This document shows, piece by piece, positions 1 through 8,501 of a stretch of DNA of 64,000 bases. Location: assembly GCF_002101735.1 (NCBI RefSeq), contig NZ_LQPE01000143.1, positions 185,289-249,288 on the forward strand, written 5' to 3'. The translations under genes were made by a program, and so were the position numbers. Source of the stretch: Mycobacterium kyorinense (GTDB lineage Bacteria; Actinomycetota; Actinomycetes; Mycobacteriales; Mycobacteriaceae). Each line of letters begins with the position of its first letter. Position 1 is the stretch's first letter. The notes under the pieces are model-generated. The model did not search any database, was not told the DNA's origin, and was given only the letters and a program-made list of their open reading frames with translations.

Positions 1-156
1 GGCCGGCTGCCCGAGGTGGTCACCCGATACGGCGGTTGGGGCGACCGGCAGATCCTGATCTGCGGCGGCCCGGCGATGGTGCGCGCCACCAAGGCGGCGC
101 TGATCGCCAAAGGCGCGCCGCCCGAGCGCATCCAGCACGACCCGTTGTCCAGCTAA
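1..156 (+). CDS. C-terminal end of an FAD/NAD-binding oxidoreductase (flavohaemoprotein/Rv0385-like), cut by window start
   Basis: The frame is open from base 1 and ends at TAA 154-156, giving the last 51 residues. The piece contains ICGGPAMVRATKAAL, the typical C-terminal NAD-binding 'CGP..M' element of ferredoxin-reductase-like domains, which contacts the nicotinamide in flavohaemoprotein and Rieske-reductase families. The position just upstream of a heat-shock locus and the ending HDPLSS resemble, from memory, Mtb Rv0385 (globin plus FAD/NAD reductase). The N-terminal domains lie outside the window, so substrate and globin content cannot be judged. Confidence 0.75.
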   Translation, partial: GRLPEVVTRYGGWGDRQILICGGPAMVRATKAALIAKGAPPERIQHDPLSS

Positions 157-166
157 GTTCGTCGTC

Positions 167-1051
167 ATGAAGATCGTCACGCTGCGCGACCCGTCGGCGC
201 CCGTCGAGGCACAGTTCGTACCGGACGCCGGGATGATCGGAGTGTCGCTGACCGACGCCGGCGTGCAGCTGCTGGGGCAGCGCCGCGGCTTGGATGCGTA
301 CGTCTCCGACGGCAAGACGATGGGAATCCCTCTGCTGTATCCGTGGGCGAATCGGTTGAGCGACACCACTTATACGGTCGGCGGTGAGACGGTGACGTTG
401 GCGCCCAACACATTTCGCACCGACCCGAACGGGTTGCCGATCCACGGCATGCTGGCCGGCTATCCGCGCTGGCGCGTAGTGGCGCAGTCGGATAACGAGC
501 TCACCGCCGAAGTGGACTTCGGCGCTGACCCAAATCTACTGGCCAGCTTCCCGTTTCCGCATCTGCTGGCGCTCACGGTGCGATTGTCGGAACGTACGCT
601 GACCGTGCGCGCCGCGGTGACACCGACCGCGGACAAGGCCGTTCCGTTGTGCTACGGCTTTCACCCGTACCTGCAGCTGCCCGGCGCGCCGCGCAGCGAG
701 TGGATCATCGGGACTCCGCCGCTGCGACACCTGAAACTCGACGAACAGGGACTGCCCACCGGCGAGTCGGCCAGCCAGCCTGCGATCACGGAGCCGTTGG
801 GCGACAAGACATTCGACGACGGCTACGACCAGGTACCCGACGGCGAGGTGTTTACGCTGTCCGGTGGCGACCGGCGCATCGAGGTTCGCTTCGACCAGGG
901 GTATCCGGCGGCGCAGATCTTCGCGCCGCCGGGCGAGGACGTGGTGTGCTTCGAGCCGATGGCCGCGCCCACCGATTCACTGCGCCGCGGCGGTTACCGG
1001 TTAGCACAGCCCGGCGACTCGGACATAGCGCAGTTCTCGATCCGGGTCTGA
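167..1051 (+). CDS. Aldose 1-epimerase (galactose mutarotase-like) family protein
   Basis: 294 residues starting at ATG, 10 bp behind the preceding stop, so probably co-transcribed with it. The family interconverts alpha and beta anomers of hexoses; the fold is a large beta-sandwich. Visible family features are the early LLYPWANRLSD stretch (conserved N-R pair), PIHGMLAGYPRW (catalytic-type His), GFHPYLQLPG (second conserved His) and CFEPMAAPTDSL near the end, where the conserved Glu acts as general base. No signal peptide, so cytoplasmic. The exact sugar substrate is not visible; it could act on a phosphorylated or glycan-derived sugar as some family members do. Confidence 0.85.
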   Translation: MKIVTLRDPSAPVEAQFVPDAGMIGVSLTDAGVQLLGQRRGLDAYVSDGKTMGIPLLYPWANRLSDTTYTVGGETVTLAPNTFRTDPNGLPIHGMLAGYPRWRVVAQSDNELTAEVDFGADPNLLASFPFPHLLALTVRLSERTLTVRAAVTPTADKAVPLCYGFHPYLQLPGAPRSEWIIGTPPLRHLKLDEQGLPTGESASQPAITEPLGDKTFDDGYDQVPDGEVFTLSGGDRRIEVRFDQGYPAAQIFAPPGEDVVCFEPMAAPTDSLRRGGYRLAQPGDSDIAQFSIRV

Positions 1052-1054
1052 GCT

Positions 1055-1114
1055 GCGAGCAGACGTAGAGTCGCATTGGCGCGAGCAATTTTGTGCGATT
1101 CTGCGTCTGCTCGC
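1055..1114. terminator. Strong inverted repeat between convergent genes, likely bidirectional terminator
   Basis: Two 21-base arms at 1055-1075 and 1094-1114 are complementary at 19 of 21 positions around an 18-base loop. The structure sits between the stop of the epimerase gene and the stop of the convergent hspR gene. No T-tract follows, which is usual for mycobacterial intrinsic terminators. It may equally be a copy of a dispersed palindromic repeat. Confidence 0.6.
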
Positions 1115-1123
1115 GGTAGAAAG

Positions 1124-1504
1124 TTAACGCCGCGGCTGCCAGACCACCACTGCGGTGCTCTTGGGCATCACGGCCAAGTCCCGCCGCTGGTTAGCCCGCA
1201 GCGCCTCGATCTCTGCGGCCATCTCCTTGAGACGGGCCTGCAGAGCCTCGACCTGATTGGTCAGCTCGATGATGCGTTTGATGCCGGCCAGGTTGACGCC
1301 CTCGTCTTGCGAGAGCCGCTGCACCTCGCGGAGCAATTCGACGTCGCGCTGCGAATACCGCCGTCCCCCACCGGAAGTGCGTTGCGGGCTGACCAGGCCG
1401 AGCCGGTCGTAGGTGCGCAGCGTCTGCGCATGCATGCCGGCCAGCTCGGCGGCCACCGAGATCAAAAATGTCCGGGAATCTTGCTCTTTGGACTTCTTGG
1501 CCAT
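1124..1504 (-). CDS. hspR: HspR, MerR-family heat-shock repressor
   Basis: 126 residues. The N-terminal winged-helix MerR domain is clear: ISVAAELAGMHAQTLRTYDRLGL (split here only by residue limits in the family alignment, residues about 15-38), then GGGRRYSQRDVELLREVQRL. A coiled coil follows (about residues 75-105) and the tail STAVVVWQPRR is typical of HspR. In actinobacteria HspR, with DnaK as co-repressor, binds HAIR inverted repeats and represses dnaK and clpB. The start codon overlaps the dnaJ stop by one base (TGATG), making it the last gene of dnaK-grpE-dnaJ-hspR. This autoregulatory layout matches the two HAIR-like repeats upstream of dnaK. Confidence 0.97.
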   Translation of the reverse strand: MAKKSKEQDSRTFLISVAAELAGMHAQTLRTYDRLGLVSPQRTSGGGRRYSQRDVELLREVQRLSQDEGVNLAGIKRIIELTNQVEALQARLKEMAAEIEALRANQRRDLAVMPKSTAVVVWQPRR

Positions 1505-2694
1505 CAGCGATTACCTGCCCATCCGGCCCGCGGGTCGAAGCCGCTGGCCCGCTCGGCGGCGGCATAGGCCTCCAGTGCTTCCTTCGCGGCGCCGTCGAGA
1601 TTCGGCGGAACGGCGACCTTGACGGTCACCAGCAGGTCGCCGTTGCCACCGCTGCGCTTGGCCACGCCGCGGCCGCGCACCCGCAGGGTGCGGCCGTCGG
1701 CGGTGCCCTTGGGTACCCGGACCCCCACCCGGCCGTCCAGCGTCGGCACCGAAAGCGTTGTGCCCAGCGCCAATTCGCTGAAGCTCACCGGGATGGTCAC
1801 GGTCAGGTCGTCGCCGTCGCGTCCGAAAACCGGGTCCGGTCGCACGTGCACCGTGACGTACAAGTCACCCGACGGCGCGCCGCGCAGACCGGCCTCACCT
1901 TGACCGGCCAGCCGGATCCGCTGCCCGTCCTCGACACCCGGCGGGATCCGCACATTGATGGTGCGGGTCCGGGTGGTGACACCGGTGCCCTTGCACTCCG
2001 AGCAGGGGTGCTCGATGATCGACCCGCTGCCGCGGCAGTCGGTGCAAGGTTCGGAAAACCCGAAAGCGCCTTGGTTGCGGCTGATTACGCCCGAGCCGTT
2101 ACAGGTGGGGCACACCTTGGGGCTGGTACCCGGCCGGGCGCCGCTGCCATGGCAGTTGGTACACGGCGCCGGGCTGGTCAGCCGCAACGGCATCGCCACA
2201 CCCTTGGTGGCCTCCACGAAGCTCAGCTCCGCTTCGGTCTCCAGGTCGTTGCCGCGCCGGGGCCGGCTGGGCCGGGGCGCCGACGCCCCGCGCCCGAACA
2301 AGCCGCCGAACAGGTCGCCGATATTGCTTCCGCCGGTGCGGCCCGCGGCGTCGAACAAGTCGCCCAGGTTGAACTCGACGCCGTCACCACCCATGCCGAA
2401 GCCGCCGAATCCACCACCACCGCCGCCGCCGTTGAAGCGGCGGCCAAATCCGCCGCCGGCGAACAGCCGTCGGGTTTCGTCGTATTCCTTGCGCTTGGCC
2501 GGATCCGACAGCACGCTGTTGGCCTCGGAGACGGCCTTGAACCGGTCCGCGGCGCGCGGGTTGTTCGGGTTACGGTCGGGATGCAATTCGGAGGCCAACT
2601 TGCGGTAGGCCCGTTTGATCTCGTCCTGGCTGGCGTCAGGGGAGACGCCCAGCTCCTTGTAGAAGTCTTTTTCGACCCATTCGCGTTGGGCCAT
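1504..2694 (-). CDS. dnaJ: DnaJ, Hsp40 co-chaperone (type I)
   Basis: 396 residues. Domain order is canonical: J domain with KDFYKELGVSPDAS and the HPD tripeptide (residues about 10-75), a long Gly/Phe-rich linker (about 80-140), four zinc-binding CxxCxGxG repeats (CTNCHGSG, CPTCNGSG, CTDCRGSG, CSECKGTG), then the C-terminal substrate-binding beta domains. It delivers unfolded clients to DnaK and stimulates its ATPase. It sits 51 bp after grpE and overlaps hspR by one base, so it belongs to the heat-shock operon (DnaJ1 type, because of the operon position). Start ATG follows a GGGGTG-rich ribosome-binding stretch. Confidence 0.97.
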   Translation of the reverse strand: MAQREWVEKDFYKELGVSPDASQDEIKRAYRKLASELHPDRNPNNPRAADRFKAVSEANSVLSDPAKRKEYDETRRLFAGGGFGRRFNGGGGGGGFGGFGMGGDGVEFNLGDLFDAAGRTGGSNIGDLFGGLFGRGASAPRPSRPRRGNDLETEAELSFVEATKGVAMPLRLTSPAPCTNCHGSGARPGTSPKVCPTCNGSGVISRNQGAFGFSEPCTDCRGSGSIIEHPCSECKGTGVTTRTRTINVRIPPGVEDGQRIRLAGQGEAGLRGAPSGDLYVTVHVRPDPVFGRDGDDLTVTIPVSFSELALGTTLSVPTLDGRVGVRVPKGTADGRTLRVRGRGVAKRSGGNGDLLVTVKVAVPPNLDGAAKEALEAYAAAERASGFDPRAGWAGNR

Positions 2695-2745
2695 TCCGCG
2701 TCACCCCCTCTCGCCTTCCTGTAGTTGTGTTTATTAAACCCGTCG

Positions 2746-3399
2746 TCAATTCTCCGACGGCTCTGATTCTGCGTTCTGCTCACCGACATTCGCATCGCCG
2801 GGTGCCTCGGCCGGGGCGGCGCTGTCGTCGGCCAAGGTGTCGACCACCCCGACCAGCGCGTGCCGCAGGATCTGGTCGCCGAGCTTGTAGCCCTGCCGCA
2901 TGACGTGGCCGATCACCGGCTTGGAACCCTCGGCTCCGTCGCCCTCGTGCTGGACGGCCTCGTGCAGCGCCGGGTCGAAGTCGTCGCCCTCGGCGCCGAA
3001 CGCCGTCAGCCCCAATCCGTTCAGCGCACTGGTCAGCTTGTCGGCGACCGACTTCAGCGGACCCGACTCCAAATCACCGTGGCTGCGCGCCCGATCGAGA
3101 TCGTCGAGCACGCCCAGCAATTGGCTCACCACGGTGGCTTTGGCCCGGTCGGCCGCGGCCTGCTGGTCACGCAGCGCACGCTTGCGGTAGTTGGCGAAGT
3201 CGGCGTGCACCCGCTGCAGGTCGGCGGTCAGCTCGGCGACTTTGTCAGCGGTGTCGGGCGCCGCCGACGCCGTCGCGGCTTCCGGCGCCGGCCCGCTGGG
3301 GGCCGGCTCGGAAGCTGCGTGGCGTACCTCGCCGGTCTCCGGATCAATCCGGCGCTTGTCGGTGACCGTTACCTGTTCGTGTGGGTTGCCTTCCGTCAC
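2746..3399 (-). CDS. grpE: GrpE, nucleotide exchange factor of DnaK
   Basis: 217 residues. An acidic, disordered N-terminus and a long coiled coil (about residues 50-100, with LQRVHADFANYRKRALRDQ) precede the small beta domain with the family signature GFEPALHEAV-like DFDPALHEAVQHE and the end VMRQGYKLGDQILRHALVGV. It releases ADP from DnaK. The start codon overlaps the dnaK stop by four bases (ATGA), which implies translational coupling. The C-terminal extension after residue 185 (Ala/Glu/Ser-rich) is low complexity. Confidence 0.97.
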   Translation of the reverse strand: MTEGNPHEQVTVTDKRRIDPETGEVRHAASEPAPSGPAPEAATASAAPDTADKVAELTADLQRVHADFANYRKRALRDQQAAADRAKATVVSQLLGVLDDLDRARSHGDLESGPLKSVADKLTSALNGLGLTAFGAEGDDFDPALHEAVQHEGDGAEGSKPVIGHVMRQGYKLGDQILRHALVGVVDTLADDSAAPAEAPGDANVGEQNAESEPSEN

Positions 3400-5255
3400 T
3401 TGGCCTCCCGGTCATCGTCGACCACCTCCGCGTCAACGACGTCGTCGGCGGCACCGGCCCCGTCGCCGCCACTGGGGCCGCCGGCGGCCTGCGCCGCCTG
3501 GGTGGCCTCGTAGATCGCCTGGCCGAGCGCCTGCGACTCCTGGCCCAGCTTCTCCATCGCGGACTTGATCGCCCCGATGTCGGTGCCCTCCAGCGCTTTC
3601 TTGGCGTCGGCGACCGCGGCGTCGACCTTGCTCAAGACGTCCTCAGGAACCTTCGAGCCGCCCTCGGCCTCGCGCTGCTCCTTGACGAACTTCTCCGTCT
3701 GGTAGACCAGCGTCTCGGCCTGGTTGCGGACGTCGGCCTCCTCGCGGCGCTTGCGGTCCTCCTCGGCGTGCGCCTCGGCGTCCTTGATCATCCGGTCGAT
3801 CTCTTCCTTGGACAGGCCGGAGCCTTCCTGGATCTTGATCGTGTTCTCCTTGCCGGTGCCCTTGTCCTTCGCGGTGACGTGCACGATGCCGTTGGCGTCG
3901 ATGTCGAAGGTCACCTCGATCTGCGGAACACCCCGCGGGGCCGGCGGGATACCGGTCAGCTCGAAGGAGCCGAGCAGCTTGTTGTGTGCGGCGATTTCGC
4001 GCTCACCCTGATACACCTGGATCTGCACCGACGGCTGGTTGTCGTCGGCGGTGGTGAACGTCTCCGACCGCTTGGTCGGGATCGTGGTGTTGCGCTCGAT
4101 CAGCTTGGTCATCACGCCACCCTTGGTCTCGATGCCCAGCGAAAGCGGCGTAACGTCCAGCAGCAGAACGTCTTTCACCTCGCCCTTGAGCACACCGGCC
4201 TGCAGCGCGGCGCCCACCGCGACAACCTCGTCGGGGTTGACGCCCTTGTTGGGCTCCTTGCCGCCGGTGAGCTCTTTGACCAGATCGGTCACCGCGGGCA
4301 TCCGGGTCGAACCGCCCACCAGCACCACGTGGTCGATCTGCGACACCGAGATACCGGCGTCCTTGATCACCTGCTGGAAGGGCTGGCGCGTGCGGTCCAG
4401 CAGATCCTGGGTGATGCGCTGGAACTCCGCCCGGGTCAGCTGCTCGTCGAGGAACAGCGGGTTCTTGTCGGCGTCGACGGTGATGTAGGGCAGGTTGATC
4501 GACGTGCTGCCCGAGCTGGACAGCTCGATCTTGGCCTTCTCGGCCGCCTCGCGCAGCCGCTGCATCGCCATCTTGTCTTTGGTCAAGTCGATGCCGCTGG
4601 TGCCCTTGAACTTGTCCACCAGCCAGTTGACGATCCGGTCGTCCCAGTCGTCACCGCCCAGGTGGTTGTCACCCGAGGTGGCGCGGACCTCGACGACGCC
4701 GTCGCCGATCTCCAGCAGCGACACGTCGAAGGTGCCGCCACCGAGGTCGAACACCAGGATCCGCTGCTCTTTTTCGCCCTTGTCCAGGCCGTAGGCCAGC
4801 GCGGCCGCGGTCGGCTCGTTGACGATCCGCAGCACGTTGAGGCCCGCGATCTGGCCGGCCTCCTTGGTGGCCTGTCGCTGGGCGTCGTTGAAGTAGGCGG
4901 GCGTGGTGATCACCGCGTCGGTGATGTCCTCGCCGAGGTAGGCCTCGGCGTCGCGCTTCAGCTTCATCAGAATGCGAGCGCTGATCTCCTGCGCGGTGTA
5001 CTTCTTGCCGTCGATTTCGATCTTCCAGTCGGTGCCCATGTGCCGCTTGACCGACCGCACGGTGCGGTCGACGTTGGTCACCGCCTGGTTCTTGGCGGGC
5101 TGACCGACCAGTACCTCACCGTTGCGCGCGAACGCGACGATCGACGGAGTGGTCCGGGAGCCCTCGGAGTTGGCGACGACGACGGGGTCGCCACCCTCCA
5201 GAACTGAGACGACGGAGTTGGTGGTCCCGAGGTCGATGCCGACCGCACGAGCCAT
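3396..5255 (-). CDS. dnaK: DnaK, Hsp70 chaperone
   Basis: 619 residues, full length for a mycobacterial DnaK. The ATPase domain shows phosphate-1 GIDLGTTNSVVSV at the N-terminus, phosphate-2 FDLGGGTFDVSLLEIG near residue 170 and the adenosine motif VLVGGSTRMPAV near 310; the substrate-binding domain and lid follow, ending in an acidic tail (VVDAEVVDDD). First gene of the dnaK-grpE-dnaJ-hspR operon. A GGGAGG ribosome-binding site lies just before the ATG. Two HAIR-like inverted repeats upstream imply HspR repression. It is the only canonical Hsp70 in the window; several degenerate relatives lie at 22.9, 34.5, 36.1, 47.4 and 48.9 kb. Confidence 0.99.
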   Translation of the reverse strand: MARAVGIDLGTTNSVVSVLEGGDPVVVANSEGSRTTPSIVAFARNGEVLVGQPAKNQAVTNVDRTVRSVKRHMGTDWKIEIDGKKYTAQEISARILMKLKRDAEAYLGEDITDAVITTPAYFNDAQRQATKEAGQIAGLNVLRIVNEPTAAALAYGLDKGEKEQRILVFDLGGGTFDVSLLEIGDGVVEVRATSGDNHLGGDDWDDRIVNWLVDKFKGTSGIDLTKDKMAMQRLREAAEKAKIELSSSGSTSINLPYITVDADKNPLFLDEQLTRAEFQRITQDLLDRTRQPFQQVIKDAGISVSQIDHVVLVGGSTRMPAVTDLVKELTGGKEPNKGVNPDEVVAVGAALQAGVLKGEVKDVLLLDVTPLSLGIETKGGVMTKLIERNTTIPTKRSETFTTADDNQPSVQIQVYQGEREIAAHNKLLGSFELTGIPPAPRGVPQIEVTFDIDANGIVHVTAKDKGTGKENTIKIQEGSGLSKEEIDRMIKDAEAHAEEDRKRREEADVRNQAETLVYQTEKFVKEQREAEGGSKVPEDVLSKVDAAVADAKKALEGTDIGAIKSAMEKLGQESQALGQAIYEATQAAQAAGGPSGGDGAGAADDVVDAEVVDDDREAK

Positions 5256-5295
5256 GGTGAATCCTCCCTGATAGTCGAGCTTCGTATTGCACTAC

Positions 5296-5316
5296 GCTGA
5301 GTGAACCCTGCTCAAG
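5296..5316. promoter_or_regulatory. HAIR element 1 (HspR operator) upstream of dnaK
   Basis: GCTGAGT, seven bases, GCTCAAG. It matches the HAIR consensus CTTGAGT-N7-ACTCAAG at 11 of 14 arm positions with exact spacing. It lies 41-61 bases before the dnaK start, where bound HspR would overlap the promoter. On the minus strand its distal arm reads TTGAGC and could also serve as a -35 element. Confidence 0.8.
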
Positions 5317-5350
5317 CCTGCCTCCGCTGCCGCGGTGCTGTCAAGCCAAT

Positions 5351-5371
5351 ATTGAGCCGAGTTCACTCAAG
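5351..5371. promoter_or_regulatory. HAIR element 2 (HspR operator) upstream of dnaK
   Basis: ATTGAGC, seven bases, ACTCAAG: 12 of 14 consensus arm positions and exact N7 spacing. It lies 55 bp from element 1, so the two sites are on nearly the same helical face. It could also reach the divergent ansP promoter region. Confidence 0.8.
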
Positions 5372-5530
5372 TTGTCGATGTGGTCAACGGCGCGGATCGG
5401 CGGTTTGTTCCCGACGCGGCGGCCAATACCGGGCGGCGCCCGGCGCCCTGTCGGATACCCTTTCCACCAGCCCGTTCCTCGGGTTTGCCCGCGTCGCAGC
5501 GATGCGCCCAGTCACGACGTTAGGAACCCG

Positions 5531-6973
5531 ATGCCACCGCTGCCCGACACCCCGGCTCCGGCAGTACCCGAGAAGGTTCCGGCCGACCTCCTGACCCGCG
5601 AGGACGCCGGTTATCACCACGATCTGCGTCCGCGCCAGCTGCAGATGATCGCGATCGGCGGCGCCATCGGCACCGGGCTCTTCCTGGGTGCGGGCGGGCG
5701 CCTCGCCTCGGCGGGACCGGGGTTGTTCCTGGCCTACGCGATCTGCGGCGGCTTCGTGTTCCTGATCCTGCGCGCACTCGGCGAATTGGTGCTGCACCGT
5801 CCGTCGTCGGGCTCGTTCGTGTCGTACGCCCGGGAATTCTTCGGCGAGAAGGCGGCGTTCGTCGCCGGCTGGATGTATTTCCTGAACTGGTCGATGACGG
5901 GGATCGTCGACTCGACGGCGATCGCGAAGTACTTCCACTATTGGTCGGCGTTCCACGTGATCCCGCAATGGACGCTCGCGCTGGTCGCGGTGGTCTCGGT
6001 GAACATGATCTCGGTGCGGCTCTTCGGCGAGCTGGAGTTCTGGGCGGCGCTGATCAAGGTGGTGGCGCTGATGACCTTCCTGGTGGTCGGGACGATCTAC
6101 CTGGGCGGGCGCTACCAGATCGAAGGCCAGGAGACGGGGCTGAGCCTGTGGACTGACAACGGCGGGTTCTTGCCCACCGGGCTGTTTCCGTTGGTGCTGG
6201 TCACCTCCGGCGTCGTATTCTCTTACGCCGCAGTCGAACTGGTCGGCACCGCCGCGGGCGAGACCGCCGAGCCGGAGAAGATCATGCCGCGAGCGATCAA
6301 TTCGGTGGTGGCCCGCATCGCAATCTTCTACGTCGGGTCGGTCCTGCTGCTGGCGCTGCTTCTGCCCTATACCGCCTACAAGGATCACGAAAGCCCGTTC
6401 GTGACGTTCTTTTCCAAGATCGGTTTCGGCGGCGCCGGCACCCTGATGAACGTGGTGGTGCTGACCGCGGCGTTTTCCAGCCTGAACGCCGGCCTGTATT
6501 CCACCGGCCGGATTCTGCGTTCGCTGGCGATGAACGGCAGCGGACCGAAATTCACCGCGCGGATGTCGAAAAACGGTGTGCCCTATGGCGGCATCTTGCT
6601 GACCAGCCTGATCGGGCTCTTCGGTGTCGTGCTCAACGCGGTCAAGCCGGGGCAGGCCTTCGAAATCGTGCTCAACATTGCCGCATTGGGCGTCATGGCG
6701 GCCTGGGCGACGATCGTGGCCTGCCAGATCCGGATGTACCGGCGGGCCAAGGCCGGTCACATGCAGCGGCCCCGGTTCCGGATGCCCTTGGCGCCCTACA
6801 GCGGCTATGCCACCTTGGCGTTCCTCGCGGGCGTGCTGGTGTTGATGATCATCGACAAAGAGCGCGGTGCCTGGATTATCGGAACCCTGGTCCTGGGTAC
6901 TCCCAGCCTGGTCGGGGGTTGGTACCTGGTTCGGCGCCGGGTGATGGCCGCAGCCGAGGAGGTGAACCCATGA
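5531..6973 (+). CDS. ansP: L-asparagine permease (APC superfamily, AnsP type)
   Basis: 480 residues from ATG 5531. The frame is open further upstream, but the conserved family start (LTREDAGYHHDLRPRQLQMIAIGGAIGTGLFLGAG, here cited over residues ~20-55) fits this ATG. About twelve transmembrane segments are visible, with the substrate-site glycine motif IGGAIGTGLFLG in TM1. The long run AREFFGEKAAFVAGWMYFLN and the loop VGTAAGETAEPEKIMPRAIN follow what I recall of Mtb AnsP2 (Rv0346c), which also neighbours dnaK. It imports asparagine by proton symport, giving nitrogen and ammonia for acid resistance. It overlaps the next small gene by four bases. Confidence 0.9.
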   Translation: MPPLPDTPAPAVPEKVPADLLTREDAGYHHDLRPRQLQMIAIGGAIGTGLFLGAGGRLASAGPGLFLAYAICGGFVFLILRALGELVLHRPSSGSFVSYAREFFGEKAAFVAGWMYFLNWSMTGIVDSTAIAKYFHYWSAFHVIPQWTLALVAVVSVNMISVRLFGELEFWAALIKVVALMTFLVVGTIYLGGRYQIEGQETGLSLWTDNGGFLPTGLFPLVLVTSGVVFSYAAVELVGTAAGETAEPEKIMPRAINSVVARIAIFYVGSVLLLALLLPYTAYKDHESPFVTFFSKIGFGGAGTLMNVVVLTAAFSSLNAGLYSTGRILRSLAMNGSGPKFTARMSKNGVPYGGILLTSLIGLFGVVLNAVKPGQAFEIVLNIAALGVMAAWATIVACQIRMYRRAKAGHMQRPRFRMPLAPYSGYATLAFLAGVLVLMIIDKERGAWIIGTLVLGTPSLVGGWYLVRRRVMAAAEEVNP

Positions 6974-7152
6974 GCCGCAACCGATATGCGGCCACGCCGC
7001 CGCTGTATGGCATGGCGATGGTTCTTCTCGCCATCGCGATCGTCGCCGTCACCGCCTCTCTGCACGGCGGTTGGTGGTCGACCATCGGCTACGGCACGGC
7101 CGCGGTCATCGCCGCGGCCGGCTTTGCGCTCGCGTTCCGCGACTTCTCCTAA
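6970..7152 (+). CDS. Small two-span membrane protein, unknown function
   Basis: 60 residues. Two hydrophobic segments (about 12-28 and 36-54, AVIAAAGFALAF) are joined by a short WW-containing loop; the N-terminus is basic. The ATG overlaps the ansP stop (ATGA) and is preceded by a very good GAGGAGGTG ribosome-binding site inside the end of ansP, so it is translationally coupled to the permease. I do not recognise the family; a small accessory subunit of the permease is one possibility, from position only. Confidence 0.75.
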   Translation: MSRNRYAATPPLYGMAMVLLAIAIVAVTASLHGGWWSTIGYGTAAVIAAAGFALAFRDFS

Positions 7153-7164
7153 CCGCCCCCGAGG

Positions 7165-7190
7165 TAATAGAGCATCCGCTCTGTTATGCT
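7165..7190 (+). promoter_or_regulatory. Palindromic TetR-type operator with overlapping -10 box
   Basis: TAATAGAGC (7165-7173), four bases, GCTCTGTTA (7178-7186): arms complementary at 8 of 9 positions. TATGCT at 7185-7190 overlaps the right arm and is six bases from the GTG start of the tetR gene at 7197, so the transcript is likely leaderless. The layout fits autorepression. Confidence 0.6.
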
Positions 7191-7196
7191 GCCGGT

Positions 7197-7835
7197 GTGC
7201 CACGCCCTCGTGTTCATGACCCCGGTCGGGTGCTCGACGCGGTCGAGCGCCTGACGGCAGCGTCGGGCCCGGCCGCGGTGACCATCCGCGCGATCGGCGA
7301 CGCCGTGGGGGTTTCCAACGGCGCGGTGTACCACACGTTCGGGTCGCGGGCCGGGTTGATGGGACAGGCGTGGCTGCGCGCCGGACGCCGATTCCTCACG
7401 CTGCAAACCGCTTTGGTCGACCAGGCGCTGGCCGAACCGGGCCGCCGGTCCGCCGTGGAGGCCGTGGTGGCCGCGGCCGAAGCGCCGGTGGTGTTCGCCG
7501 AGCGGTATCCGGATTCCGCCAAGCTGGTGTTGACGGTGCCGCGGGAAGAGTTGCTCGACTCTGACTTGCCCGACGAGATTGCCGCCGAGCTAAGGGATCT
7601 CGACCAGTCGTTGGTGGCCTTGATGATCCGGCTCGCGACCGGCGCCTGGGACCGCAAGGATGCCCGCGCCGTCGACACCATCACCACCTGCATCGTCGAC
7701 TTGCCGACCGCCATCCTGTTGCGCCGAGACCGCTTGGGCAACACGACAGCCCGCGAACATCTGGGCGCGGCCGTGCGGGCGGTTTTGAAGGTCGGACCAC
7801 CACCGGCAGCGAAAGGGAGAACCGATGGGAATTAG
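7197..7835 (+). CDS. TetR-family transcriptional regulator
   Basis: 212 residues from GTG 7197. The HTH is seen at about residues 28-48 (VTIRAIGDAVGVSNGAVYHTF), where GVSNGAVYHTFG is the recognition-helix signature. The C-terminal ligand domain is not informative. It overlaps the following crotonase gene by 11 bases, so both are one unit and the regulator probably senses an acyl-CoA or related ligand (inference). The start was chosen because it places the DNA-binding domain at the N-terminus and because a -10 box and palindrome stand immediately upstream. Confidence 0.88.
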   Translation: MPRPRVHDPGRVLDAVERLTAASGPAAVTIRAIGDAVGVSNGAVYHTFGSRAGLMGQAWLRAGRRFLTLQTALVDQALAEPGRRSAVEAVVAAAEAPVVFAERYPDSAKLVLTVPREELLDSDLPDEIAAELRDLDQSLVALMIRLATGAWDRKDARAVDTITTCIVDLPTAILLRRDRLGNTTAREHLGAAVRAVLKVGPPPAAKGRTDGN

Positions 7836-8490
7836 CCTGAGTTACCAAGACAAGATCGCCGTCGTCGATCTCGGCGACGACGAAAACCGGTTCTCCCCCG
7901 ACTTTCTCGACCAGCTTGACTCTTATCTCGACGAGATCGTCGCCGGCGGGGCACACGGTCTGGTCACGACGGCGGGCGGCAAGTTCTACACCAACGGGCT
8001 GGACCTGGACTGGCTCAGCGCGCATGGCGAGCAGACCCAGTGGTATGTGGGACGAGTACAGGGCCTGCTCGCTCGCATGCTGACACTGCCCATACCCACC
8101 GCGGCAGCGGTGGTCGGCCACGCATTCGGCGCAGGGGCAATGTTGGCCCTGGCGCACGACTTTCGGGTGATGCGGGCCGACCGCGGCTATTTCTGCTTTC
8201 CCGAGGTGGACATCCGCATCCCTTTCACACCGGGCATGGCGGCACTGATCCAGGCCAAGCTCACGCCGCAGGCGGCGGTGGCCTCGATGACGACGGGCCG
8301 GCGCTTCGGCGGCACCGATGCCGAAGCTCACGGCCTGGTCGACGCGATGGCTCCCGAGGGTGCCGTGACCGACGCTGCGGTGGAGCTACTGCGTCCGCTC
8401 GACGGCAAGGATGCCGGCACGCTGGGCGCCATCAAGCAGACCATGTTCGCTCCGGCGGTGCAGGCGTTGACGGCGCCGCAGTCGGGTTGA
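7825..8490 (+). CDS. Enoyl-CoA hydratase/isomerase (crotonase) family protein
   Basis: 221 residues, shorter than typical ~260-residue hydratases but like small EchA-type proteins. Crotonase features: GGKFYTNGLDLDWLS (first oxyanion-hole loop), VVGHAFGAGAMLALAHDFRVM (second oxyanion Gly) and the FPEVDIRIPFTPGM segment. The canonical catalytic Glu pair of hydratases is not obvious at the usual positions, so isomerase, hydrolase or non-catalytic roles are possible. Strong AAGGGAG ribosome-binding site inside the end of the tetR gene. Confidence 0.85.
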   Translation: MGISLSYQDKIAVVDLGDDENRFSPDFLDQLDSYLDEIVAGGAHGLVTTAGGKFYTNGLDLDWLSAHGEQTQWYVGRVQGLLARMLTLPIPTAAAVVGHAFGAGAMLALAHDFRVMRADRGYFCFPEVDIRIPFTPGMAALIQAKLTPQAAVASMTTGRRFGGTDAEAHGLVDAMAPEGAVTDAAVELLRPLDGKDAGTLGAIKQTMFAPAVQALTAPQSG

Positions 8491-8501
8491 ACTTCATCGA
8501 A

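Noticed and set aside
3381..5207. 608-codon frame opposite dnaK
   Set aside because: Antisense shadow of dnaK; no domain features.
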